Part shown: one piece after another, positions 24,311 through 32,080 of the stretch | How the letters are laid out: each line of letters opens with the position of its first letter | Position numbering within the stretch: the stretch's first letter is position 1 | From: an uncultured Prevotellaceae bacterium | Lineage (GTDB): Bacteria > Bacteroidota > Bacteroidia > Bacteroidales > Bacteroidaceae | Assembly: GCA_902768785.1 (NCBI GenBank) | Contig: CACXMM010000013.1 | Coordinates: forward strand, 56,293-120,292 | Direction of reading: 5' to 3' | DNA length: 64,000 nt | Translations under genes and position numbers: made by a program | Notes under the pieces: model-generated | The model's input: the letters and a program-made list of their open reading frames with translations, nothing else | Told to the model about the DNA's origin: nothing | The model's database searches: none

Positions 24311-25618
24311 TTATTTGATGGTCAAAGGAATAGCCCTGTTTTTCTTGGAGTCGTACAAAGCGAACTGTCCGCTACCTACTACAACATATTCAACCTTTGT
24401 GGTATGATTGATACTTGTTTCAATGCCAGAGGGAGAGAATACATTATTGACAAGATCACGATAGCTGAAACTATATACAGTGTTCTTCTTGACTGTTGCC
24501 TTTGTAATTTTCACAAGTTTAAACAGCTCAACATTCGAAGCATCGGGGTTATTGTACTCGACAACAATCTTTGTCTTGTTATTGGCATCTCTTGAAAAGG
24601 TCAACTTCTCGTTCATACTTTCAAGAACCAGAGCGTCTCCAACTTCTTTCACATTGACAAAGGTTGCAGGCTGACGGTTTACCACCACTTCGCCCTCTTT
24701 CAAGACGATGTCGAAAAGAGGAGTATATTTGGGGTTCTCTTCCCTACGCATTTCAACGATTTCCGATACCTTCACACTTTGGGTCGTGCCAGATTCCTGC
24801 TGTACCAAGAAATAATTCAATTCATTATTCTTATTGGTATAGTTCTGTTCTACAATCACACCTTTCACTTCTTTTCCTCCTTTTGTACGAATTACCTCCA
24901 GCAGTTCTGCTTGCTGGAAAAGGGTCTGGTTGGGGTTAATCGGTCGGAAGTTGCATTTTACCACATCGTTAATCCTGATAGAGCGCTTCCCTCCATTTGG
25001 GAGATAAAGACTAAGCGTCTGATCAGTCTCCTCAGCATATTGTCCTTCAACAATTGCACCACCTTTCAACTGATAGATACGGTTGATTCCTGACAAAAGA
25101 TTTTGAGGACGGTGTAAAGCCTGAATTGACTCCACGTCATTCCAAGAAATAACGTATGAATTAGGAGCCACTTCAAGGAACTTGGTTCTTACACCACTTT
25201 CAAGAACTCTCACTTTAGATACTCGAACATGATTATCTGTAAGGTAATTCTCAAAGCCTACCTGATTACTCGCTACACTATCAGCGACACTTGGGCTAAA
25301 AGAGACATCACTCAAGACAATCTTTTTCCCATCGCCTAAACCATCTATCACATCACGTCTTTCGGCTAATTCAGCCCACATCTTGTCCAATGTCTTAATG
25401 TCATAAGTCTTTTCATTAGAGATATTGACATTACCATTTCCATTGTAACACACCAAAGCCCAATCGGTGTGGATGGTCATTCTCCCATAACCATCCTGCT
25501 TCTCTATAAAACCTCCAAACTCTGTACCATTCTTCAAAATGATTTTTTGAACGACAATGGCATCAGCGGTTGCAGTCATGTAAAATGCTGCTAAAAGTAC
25601 AAAAATCAGCTTTTTCAT
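24311..25618 (-). CDS. Secreted repeat protein of unknown family
   Basis: 435 residues with an N-terminal signal peptide (LIFVLLAAFYMTATADA). The mature protein shows repeats of one beta motif: KNGTEFGGFIEKQDGYGRMT, KGGAIVEGQYAEETDQTLSL, and KGGKEVKGVIVEQNY, each a (K)(N/G)G-x2-x-G pattern followed by a DV/DI turn. This suggests small beta-barrel or Sm-like modules in tandem. There is no catalytic motif I recognise. Co-transcribed between the FHA-protease and FHA-membrane genes, it is an extracytoplasmic member of the signalling operon and a possible substrate or ligand of the protease. Confidence 0.7.
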   Translation of the reverse strand: MKKLIFVLLAAFYMTATADAIVVQKIILKNGTEFGGFIEKQDGYGRMTIHTDWALVCYNGNGNVNISNEKTYDIKTLDKMWAELAERRDVIDGLGDGKKIVLSDVSFSPSVADSVASNQVGFENYLTDNHVRVSKVRVLESGVRTKFLEVAPNSYVISWNDVESIQALHRPQNLLSGINRIYQLKGGAIVEGQYAEETDQTLSLYLPNGGKRSIRINDVVKCNFRPINPNQTLFQQAELLEVIRTKGGKEVKGVIVEQNYTNKNNELNYFLVQQESGTTQSVKVSEIVEMRREENPKYTPLFDIVLKEGEVVVNRQPATFVNVKEVGDALVLESMNEKLTFSRDANNKTKIVVEYNNPDASNVELFKLVKITKATVKKNTVYSFSYRDLVNNVFSPSGIETSINHTTKVEYVVVGSGQFALYDSKKNRAIPLTIK

Positions 25619-25626
25619 ATCTCTAA

Positions 25627-27156
25627 CTATTTAACAACGTGAGGTTTTTCAATAATATCTTTCACATACTGTGCCTTTACGGCATAGTTATATCCTTGAG
25701 TAGAGGTTTGACTCTTACCTGCATGATGAACACCAATCAGTTTGCCATTTTTGTTAAACACAGGAGAACCACTTGCACCTCCAGAGGTTGGTGCATTATA
25801 TCCAAACTCATATTGAGAATCTTGTTGAATAATGTTTCCTCCCTGAGCAATAACCTGGATGCCCTTCTCATTGTTAGACTTCTGTAAAAGAGGATCCTGT
25901 CCTTGTGGGAAACCTATCGTATAGACATGCTGGCCAACTTCCAAGGCTTCGTTAGTAACATCCATGGAATCAGTAATGTTTACGAATCTGGCACCATTGG
26001 GCAGTTCCGATTTCTCAGATTGAATCAATGCGACATCTTCTTCCGGGTTATCCCCTGCAGAAAGTACACGACAATTAACAGCATTGTCTATAGAATAATA
26101 CTTTCCCTGTGGAACAAAAAGTAACTTGTCCAAGACTCCTTCCACTTTTATCTGAGATATATAGGCAGCATCTCCTGTCAAAGCACTGTACAGACCTTTG
26201 TATTTAAAATCCTGAAGTCCCAATGTCTGTGCAAAATGTCTTTTAAAAACAGCTTCTGCTTGTTCAATAATGTTATCAAACAGCCAAGGCTTTACTACAT
26301 GAAGGTTTGTGATCATCTTTCCGTCATTGGAAACGAAAAAGCCCGTACCACTGTAGAAAGGCATATGTGCCACATCTATAGTTTCCATAGCATAAATCTG
26401 ATCGTTAGCAACGAAGAAATTCACAGGAAGACCATATTGTTTAAGTTTCTCTTCTGGAACTCCTGTCACATGGAAATGATATGTACCTTCTATATATACT
26501 ACAGCATTATTATACATGGCATATAGTTTCCCATCTTCGAAACTACTACTTCTTGAACTTAAAAACTTAGATACCCCAAATCCAATTCCCGCCAAGACAA
26601 GGATAGCTGCAGCGATACCAAGAATCGTCTTCCATGCTGTACTTGGCCATGGCAGTCTGCTCAGATCAGCAGGGACGCCACCACACACGACTGCACTTTT
26701 TTTCTTTATCCTATAGGGAGTGTTTGGAGAAATCTTCATTCCATCCACCGTTGTTCCGTTCTTACTATGGTCAACAATATACATTTTTCCATCTCTTCCA
26801 TGCTTGACAGTGGCATGGTAACGGCTTACTGTCGATCCAGAGATTTGAATATAGTTATTGAAATTTGACCCTATTCCATAGATGCCTTTATAGGCGGAAT
26901 TATCTTCTGGCATCGGGACCTGACTCCACTGGAGTTCAACATCCGCAAAACGAATAGCATCACCACGGCGTACATTCACAGACTTACCAGGTTGAATCCG
27001 CTGATTCATGATATAGGTACCATTACGGCTACCTTTATCTTCCAACATGATGTCGCCACTGTCCATCAATACGATCTCAGCATGGAGTGCACTGACGAGA
27101 TCACTATGTAACACGATATCACAACTTGCATCGCGACCTATTTTTAATAGTCTCAT
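25627..27156 (-). CDS. Double-FHA, membrane-anchored trypsin-like serine protease
   Basis: 509 residues. FHA 1 at about 1-75 (LKIGRDASCDIVLHSDLVSA, GSRNGTYIMNQ); FHA 2 at about 88-160 (GIGSNFNNYIQISGSTVSRY, HSKNGTTVDGM); a membrane helix at about 172-192 (ILGIAAAILVLAGIGFGVSK); then a chymotrypsin/HtrA-type protease: GTGFFVSNDGKMITNLHVV (catalytic His), EEDVALIQ (Asp), GGASGSPVFNKNGKLIGVHH (Ser in GxSGSP). No PDZ domain is seen. The layout puts phosphothreonine reading in the cytoplasm and proteolysis in the periplasm, an inside-out signalling device. It is central in the operon; intact triad residues argue it is active. Confidence 0.9.
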   Translation of the reverse strand: MRLLKIGRDASCDIVLHSDLVSALHAEIVLMDSGDIMLEDKGSRNGTYIMNQRIQPGKSVNVRRGDAIRFADVELQWSQVPMPEDNSAYKGIYGIGSNFNNYIQISGSTVSRYHATVKHGRDGKMYIVDHSKNGTTVDGMKISPNTPYRIKKKSAVVCGGVPADLSRLPWPSTAWKTILGIAAAILVLAGIGFGVSKFLSSRSSSFEDGKLYAMYNNAVVYIEGTYHFHVTGVPEEKLKQYGLPVNFFVANDQIYAMETIDVAHMPFYSGTGFFVSNDGKMITNLHVVKPWLFDNIIEQAEAVFKRHFAQTLGLQDFKYKGLYSALTGDAAYISQIKVEGVLDKLLFVPQGKYYSIDNAVNCRVLSAGDNPEEDVALIQSEKSELPNGARFVNITDSMDVTNEALEVGQHVYTIGFPQGQDPLLQKSNNEKGIQVIAQGGNIIQQDSQYEFGYNAPTSGGASGSPVFNKNGKLIGVHHAGKSQTSTQGYNYAVKAQYVKDIIEKPHVVK

Positions 27157-27182
27157 ATCTGTTAGTTTTAATAGTTAAACAA

Positions 27183-27827
27183 TCAACCACGCCCCCATTT
27201 TGGCGTATTCTCTGGCTTATCTTTTTTCACATCAGTCTTTTTAGGCTCTGGCTTAGTAGTCCCCTTTGACTTGACATCCTTTTTTGCCGGCGCTTGCTTC
27301 TTTTTATCCGAGCTACGGACAGGAGCAGGCTTTGAGTTAGCCTTCTTAATAGAGTCTTCGATATGCTTCTTAATCGAATCCTGCTTCCTTTCTTCCTCTT
27401 TCTTCAGCTCCTCTGCTTTCTGTTTAATGGAAGCACTGTCAACTACAGCAGGGGTGTTCTCTTTAGATGGTTCCTTGCCATTGTTTGAACAAGAACGATA
27501 GCCAAAGACTCCTCCAATAACGAGCAACAGGGCTAACAAGCCAAATAAAAGATATTGAAGAATCTTAGATCTTGGATTGGGTACTAAATTCCAGTCAAGA
27601 CGTGCAACATGAGCAAAAGAGACATTGTCTTTCCTGGTTACAGGCACAGGAACATTCTGAGAAATACGTATTCCATTTACGTAAGTACCATTATGACTTT
27701 GATCAACAATGGTCATCTTACCAGAAGGATAAACGTTGAGAATGGCATGCCTTCTACTTACAACATCCGTATTGTCGTTAATGACAATATTACAAGCCGG
27801 ATCTCTTCCAATTGAATATACATTCAT
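27183..27827 (-). CDS. FHA domain membrane protein (second FHA protein gene of the kinase operon)
   Basis: 214 residues. FHA domain at about 1-70: YSIGRDPACNIVINDNTDVV, SRRHAILNVY and HNGTYVNGIRI, with the conserved Arg, Ser and His positions intact. A membrane segment at about 88-107 (LLFGLLALLLVIGGVFGYRS) is followed by an extracytoplasmic Lys/Glu/Pro-rich low-complexity tail (SSDKKKQAPAKKDVKSKGT) of about 105 residues, probably disordered and able to interact with cell wall or DNA-like polyanions. Encoded between PP2C 1 (17 bp upstream) and the protease (26 bp downstream). Confidence 0.85.
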   Translation of the reverse strand: MNVYSIGRDPACNIVINDNTDVVSRRHAILNVYPSGKMTIVDQSHNGTYVNGIRISQNVPVPVTRKDNVSFAHVARLDWNLVPNPRSKILQYLLFGLLALLLVIGGVFGYRSCSNNGKEPSKENTPAVVDSASIKQKAEELKKEEERKQDSIKKHIEDSIKKANSKPAPVRSSDKKKQAPAKKDVKSKGTTKPEPKKTDVKKDKPENTPKWGRG

Positions 27828-27844
27828 AGTTTTGATTTTTATTG

Positions 27845-28876
27845 TTATTTTATTGCTTTTTCTACTTTAGATATTTTCTCATTCAGTTTGGCTATAGAGT
27901 CATTGAGATTCTTGATGTCACTTTTATAGACAGAATCTTTCTTGTTCCACACTGCAACACTGTCTTTCAGGATTAATTGAGGGTCGGGCTTCGAACCAGT
28001 CAACAGTACAATATTTAAACACAGACTTACTGCACATATAGCAGCAAGTACCCACAATATTATTTTTGTTAGTTTCGACATCTTTACTTTCAATTTTGAG
28101 TTTGTTTTTAATTCCAATAAAGCTATTGTCAGGTTATCGTGACCACCACCATTCGTGCGACCTTCATCATCCACAAAAGTTGCAACATCGTCCACAACGA
28201 CTCCCAAAGAAACTTTCTTGTTAGTAACCATTTTAATCAGGTTCTTCTCTGGCATCATCCCATGTATTCCATCAGAACACAAAAGGAACCTGTCTCCTTT
28301 CTCATAGGGCAGCTCCTGTATATCCACTTCCACATCAGGGGCAATACCAAGAGCTCTGGTGATAATATTGGAGTTGGCAGCCAGTCTGGCAACCTCTTCA
28401 GTGATGATGCCTTGTTTGACCAATTCAAAGACCTGGGAGTGGTCAAAAGTACGGAACACTTTCTTCTTGCCGCGCAGTTGATACACTCTGCTATCCCCGA
28501 CATGGGCTACAAAAGCGGATTGCTCTGTGATGAGGAGAACAGTAGCTGTTGACCCCATGCCTCTTAATGAAGGTGTTTTATTACCTTCTTCCAAAATAGC
28601 CATGTTAGCTCTTCGAACTGCCTTGATGATGACATTGGGAATTGTCTCATCATCACTTGACTCATCCACACCAGCCACGATCTCCTTCACTGCTATTGTC
28701 GAAGCAGTCTTTCCACCAGGGCCACCTCCCATACCATCACACACTGTAACAAGGAAGCCTCGTTTCGTATTTGCAGCGCCATAAGAATCTTGATTCTCCT
28801 GTCTGCCACCGATACGTGATTCAGCAAAGCCAATAGCCACTTCTGTGTCTTCTGTATGTAACTTCTTCAGCTCCAT
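27845..28876 (-). CDS. Membrane PP2C-family protein phosphatase 1
   Basis: 343 residues. PP2C domain at about 12-255: IGGRQENQDSYGA, VTVCDGMGGGPGG, LRGMGSTATVLLI, VAHVGDSRVYQL, FLLCSDGIHGMMP and GGGHDNLTIALLE, so the metal-binding aspartates are present. One membrane helix at about 268-290 (IILWVLAAICAVSLCLNIVL) and a short C-terminal coiled coil (DIKNLNDSIAKLNEKI). It is a shorter paralogue of PP2C 2; the two share domain order and the VKMSKLTKII/DKMSKLVKII junction before the helix. It follows kinase 1 by 5 bp and probably opposes it. Confidence 0.9.
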   Translation of the reverse strand: MELKKLHTEDTEVAIGFAESRIGGRQENQDSYGAANTKRGFLVTVCDGMGGGPGGKTASTIAVKEIVAGVDESSDDETIPNVIIKAVRRANMAILEEGNKTPSLRGMGSTATVLLITEQSAFVAHVGDSRVYQLRGKKKVFRTFDHSQVFELVKQGIITEEVARLAANSNIITRALGIAPDVEVDIQELPYEKGDRFLLCSDGIHGMMPEKNLIKMVTNKKVSLGVVVDDVATFVDDEGRTNGGGHDNLTIALLELKTNSKLKVKMSKLTKIILWVLAAICAVSLCLNIVLLTGSKPDPQLILKDSVAVWNKKDSVYKSDIKNLNDSIAKLNEKISKVEKAIK

Positions 28877-28881
28877 CTATA

Positions 28882-29880
28882 TCAAATCAGAATGATCACA
28901 ATAATAAAAATAAATAAGACAAATGCCAATCCAAGAAAAACAGCAAGAATCCAATGATCCTGTAACCAAGTGAAAAACCTTTCCGACCAAGAAGGATCAG
29001 GAAGAAGGGACGCTTGAATAGCCCTTTTCATTTCTAACGCTGTCTGGTAGCGCTTTCCCTGTTCCTTCTCAGTGGCTTTCCAAATCACATGCATGAGTTT
29101 CCTCGGAATCTTAGGATCAGCAGGTAAAGGTTCTTTCATCTGCTTCGTCAATGTTTCCGTCTCTGTCGGACAAGACATGGGGTTTTTCCCTACAAGCAAT
29201 TCATAAAATGTTATTCCCAGTTCATAAATGTCTGTAGTCGCATTGATTTGAACTGCGCTGCCATCCTGTTCCCTTAACATTTGCTCAGGAGCGGAATACT
29301 CTGGTGTCCCGATAAAGCCAAATGATGAGAACTTATTGCCAGTATTCATCCTTGCTATTCCCAAGTCCATCAGTCGTACATTGGATCCATTCTCGATCAT
29401 GATGTTCGAGGGCTTGATATCTCTGTGTATGACTCCTCTTGAATGGACATAATCCAAAGCATCCAGCACGGAACAAATAGCATTACATATTTTTTCCACC
29501 CTGTTGGGTGATTGTCCAAAGCCTTGTACATATTTATCAATATTATCACCTTGGACATAATGACTCAGGATGAAAATAGGTCCATTCGTTGGAGCATATT
29601 CACAATAACCTATCATCTCCACAAGATTTGGGTGTCTAAACGCCAAAGAAGCTTCCTGTCTTGCACGTTCGCGAATCATTTTATTGTTCGCATACGCATC
29701 CTTTACTTTCTTGATGGCTATCATCTCACCTGTCTTGCATCGATAACCACGATATACGTCACCCATAGCTCCACTACCCAATGGCGCTTCCATTGGATTA
29801 TAACAATACCATTCGCCCATCACAGAAAGATAGACGTAGGGATCATTGGGACGTCTTACAACTGTTCGTTGTCCGCGCAT
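28882..29880 (-). CDS. Membrane Ser/Thr protein kinase 1
   Basis: 332 residues. Kinase domain at about 25-295: PLGSGAMGDVYRG, catalytic Lys in IAIKKVKD, GVIHRDIKPSNIMIE, LMDLGIARM (DLG replacing DFG, a variant known in active bacterial kinases), GFIGTPEYSAPEQML and TDIYELGITFYELLVG. The C-terminus is a single membrane helix (ILAVFLGLAFVLFIFIIVI) with almost nothing outside, so unlike kinase 2 it has no extracytoplasmic sensor domain. Second gene of the operon, 27 bp after the cytosolic FHA protein gene; the obvious substrate is that Thr-rich FHA protein. Confidence 0.9.
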   Translation of the reverse strand: MRGQRTVVRRPNDPYVYLSVMGEWYCYNPMEAPLGSGAMGDVYRGYRCKTGEMIAIKKVKDAYANNKMIRERARQEASLAFRHPNLVEMIGYCEYAPTNGPIFILSHYVQGDNIDKYVQGFGQSPNRVEKICNAICSVLDALDYVHSRGVIHRDIKPSNIMIENGSNVRLMDLGIARMNTGNKFSSFGFIGTPEYSAPEQMLREQDGSAVQINATTDIYELGITFYELLVGKNPMSCPTETETLTKQMKEPLPADPKIPRKLMHVIWKATEKEQGKRYQTALEMKRAIQASLLPDPSWSERFFTWLQDHWILAVFLGLAFVLFIFIIVIILI

Positions 29881-29907
29881 TTCTCAAACCTTCAAGAAGA
29901 AAGTGTG

Positions 29908-30669
29908 CTACATGCCTATTGTTCCTCCATGACCTTGAGGTCCAGAGCCATCAAGGCCTATTGTTCCGTTTGGCTGAGTGTATCCAGAATACATTTGGAA
30001 ATCTTGTTCATTCTTGGTGAACCCAGGCTCCAACAGTTCATCTGGGCCAAGAATCTCATCTGTCTGTTCTTCAACAGGAATGAAGTTCTTTGCTACAGAA
30101 AGACCAAGTGTAGCCGCGTCAAGTAACACCAGATAAAGCTCATAGTTATCACCTATCGTGATAATGTCACCATTCTTACACTCTTCGGCGGTGAAAGCCA
30201 AACTCACGCCATTCAGCATCGTTCCATTGGTAGAGCGAGCGTCACTGATTGAAGCAATAACCTTCTCCGGATTCTTCATCTTACGGACAACGAGTACTGC
30301 ATGATCAGAAGAGACCGTACCTTCCGGTAAAGATATATCACAAGAAGGGCTCTTACCAATAGTATTCTGACCTACATGAAGCGGCCAGAACTCACCTGCT
30401 GGTGTACGAGAAATGGAATAGAGAAAACCTACAATTGGTTTTCCCGAAACCACTGTCTTCTGATTTGGCTGATGCGGCTGGGCATCACCAGCAAGATTAG
30501 CAACATTACTAGGAGTTCCCATCATGCCGGGCACGATAGTTCCTCGAGGATCGGCAGTACGTCCTCCTCTAGTATAAAAACTTGAGCTGGCGCCACTATT
30601 GACATTTCTATAGTTTGAAGGCGCATCATCTGGCTCTAAACCTTGAATAACAGTTTTGTTTTGTGACAT
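29908..30669 (-). CDS. Cytosolic FHA domain protein with Thr-Gly motifs (first gene)
   Basis: 253 residues with no signal or membrane segment. A disordered N-terminus contains Thr motifs TVIQG, TIVPGMMG and TVVSGKP. An FHA domain at about 102-185 follows: VGQNTIGKSPSCDISLPEGT, SSDHAVLVVRKM, ARSTNGTMLNGVSL. The C-terminal tail again ends in Thr-Gly motifs (GTIGLDGSG, GGTIGM). The repeated TxxG/TIxG segments at both ends are plausible kinase sites, so the protein may switch between binding its own phosphothreonines and binding partners, as GarA-type FHA proteins do. That mechanism is inference. It opens the operon, 167 nt downstream of the promoter start. Confidence 0.85.
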   Translation of the reverse strand: MSQNKTVIQGLEPDDAPSNYRNVNSGASSSFYTRGGRTADPRGTIVPGMMGTPSNVANLAGDAQPHQPNQKTVVSGKPIVGFLYSISRTPAGEFWPLHVGQNTIGKSPSCDISLPEGTVSSDHAVLVVRKMKNPEKVIASISDARSTNGTMLNGVSLAFTAEECKNGDIITIGDNYELYLVLLDAATLGLSVAKNFIPVEEQTDEILGPDELLEPGFTKNEQDFQMYSGYTQPNGTIGLDGSGPQGHGGTIGM

Positions 30670-30842
30670 TTTGTTATATTTTTAGATTGTTTAAAATAGT
30701 CTACATATCAGGAACCAACATACAAAATATGGCTCTATGTATTAAAAATAGTAATAAGCAATATGTGCACTAATAGCACAAATAAACATGTTTTTATTAT
30801 CTTTTCCCGTTAAAGCATCAATAAATTCACATTCAGACTCTG

Positions 30843-30850
30843 CAAAGATA
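30843..30850 (-). promoter_or_regulatory. Promoter -7 box of the kinase/FHA operon
   Basis: Minus strand TATCTTTG with start near 30836, giving a leader of about 167 nt to the first ATG at 30669. The 30670-30945 gap is AT-rich; a 66-residue frame in it crosses the promoter and is rejected. Confidence 0.6.
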
Positions 30851-30945
30851 CAAAAAATAATGAAACCGCCATCATCTTTTGTTATTTTTTTTAAGAAAAA
30901 GGATGATTCAACGAGAATATCTATAAAAAAGATGAATAGCAATAA

Positions 30946-31962
30946 CTATTTGTTAAAATGAATGAGCATCAGATTCAATGTGCCCATGATGAAACCTAAC
31001 AAGGCACCGAGCCAGACGATAGCCTTGAGTTCTTTGTCCATCACCTCGAAGATGAGCTGTTCAGCCTCGGCCATGTCCATCTCATTGATACGGTTCTCGA
31101 TCATCTTACTGATATCAATGGCATGGAGGATACGGGGCAGACGGTCGGTGATGACATGCTGATACAGGGAGAGAACAGAGGATCGCAGTTGGGCTATCTG
31201 TTCCTCTTTGTCTTGCAACAGCTCACACATCTGACAGTCTAACAGCCGTTGTCCTTCTTTCTGGATCAGACTATCCACAATCTCTCCCGCATTGTTGCGC
31301 ATCATCTCGTTGATATGCTTTGCCAATGCCTGTTCCACAGGAGCCGCCAAGGAATTGATGAAAGCGGTGGCATGCCGTTTCGAAGAACTGCCGAAAAGAC
31401 GTTCAAAACCTCTGCTAATCATCTCACCGAAGCCTCCTCCTTTTCCTATTCCACTGTCGCTCAAGGCATCTCCGATATCACTGCCGAAATGCTGCATCTT
31501 CTGCATGACATGGGATACTGCCAGATGAGCAATCTGGTCACCCACCTCGGAAGCCCTCAACTTCTTCGTGATTAAGGAAGACAGCTCACCTTGGACACCA
31601 GAAGACACCTCAGCGATCTCGTCTTCAGACATAAACCGTTGCAAAAAGGCCCCCAAAGGTTCGTGACTCTTTTTCTGTGTTTCGAAGAAGCGGTCGAAGG
31701 CAGATCCAATCTTCCCGATCATCTCCTCTGAGAGGAGATTCTTTTCCATCACCTCCTTGTTCATCAGGTTCTCGCTGATAGCTCCTCCAATGGCACCAGC
31801 AATCCTCCCCTTCTCCTTGGGGATGATACCTGGAGTAAAAGGCACTTTAATGCCCAAAATATATTTGGCACGATGAGGACGGAACAGCATCCGAATGGCT
31901 ATATCATTGGTGATATAACCGATCACACCGCCAATAACGGGACCGATGAGATAGGAAAGCAT
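30946..31962 (-). CDS. DUF445 family membrane protein
   Basis: About 338 residues from the ATG at 31962 (MLSYLIGPVIGGVIGYITND). The longer frame to 32070 is only the translated 14-bp repeat and hairpin, so I reject it. DUF445 features: N-terminal membrane helix with GYITNDIAIRMLFRPH and IPFTPGIIPKEKGRIA-like segment (here KVPFTPGIIPKEKGRIAGAI), a long helical middle, and a C-terminal membrane helix (VWLGALLGFIMGTLNLMLI). The function of DUF445/YheB proteins is unknown. It is downstream of the MFS gene on the same strand, separated by a very strong hairpin. Confidence 0.85.
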   Translation of the reverse strand: MLSYLIGPVIGGVIGYITNDIAIRMLFRPHRAKYILGIKVPFTPGIIPKEKGRIAGAIGGAISENLMNKEVMEKNLLSEEMIGKIGSAFDRFFETQKKSHEPLGAFLQRFMSEDEIAEVSSGVQGELSSLITKKLRASEVGDQIAHLAVSHVMQKMQHFGSDIGDALSDSGIGKGGGFGEMISRGFERLFGSSSKRHATAFINSLAAPVEQALAKHINEMMRNNAGEIVDSLIQKEGQRLLDCQMCELLQDKEEQIAQLRSSVLSLYQHVITDRLPRILHAIDISKMIENRINEMDMAEAEQLIFEVMDKELKAIVWLGALLGFIMGTLNLMLIHFNK

Positions 31963-31966
31963 GGGA

Positions 31967-32022
31967 GAGAGAGATGAAAGATGAGAGATGAAAGATGAGA
32001 GATGAAAGATGAGAGATGAAAG
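31967..32022. repeat. 14-bp tandem repeat, four copies
   Basis: Four copies of a 14-bp unit (ATGAGAGATGAAAG, first copy with variant 5' bases), itself made of two related 7-mers. It lies between the MFS gene's hairpin and the DUF445 start codon. The same ATGA-based 7-mer family occurs at 58461-58546. Confidence 0.85.
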
Positions 32023-32074
32023 GGGGTGTGTCATTTCTGAGGGAATGCGCTTCGCGCAGAAATGACACACCCCC
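32022..32074. terminator. Perfect 18-bp hairpin after the MFS gene
   Basis: 32022-32039 is perfectly complementary to 32057-32074, with an inner GCGC/GCGC helix in the 17-nt loop. It begins 7 nt beyond the MFS stop on the minus strand. The U-tract is weak (CTTTCATC), so it may work as a terminator, an mRNA 3' stabiliser, or a barrier separating MFS and DUF445 expression. Confidence 0.6.
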
Positions 32075-32080
32075 CTTATC

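Noticed and set aside
30742-30942. 66-residue frame upstream of the kinase operon
   Set aside because: It spans the operon promoter and is Ile/Phe-rich as expected of translated AT-rich intergenic DNA.
31963-32070. 36-residue N-terminal extension of the DUF445 protein
   Set aside because: Encoded by tandem repeats and a hairpin; the conserved family N-terminus starts at the ATG at 31962.
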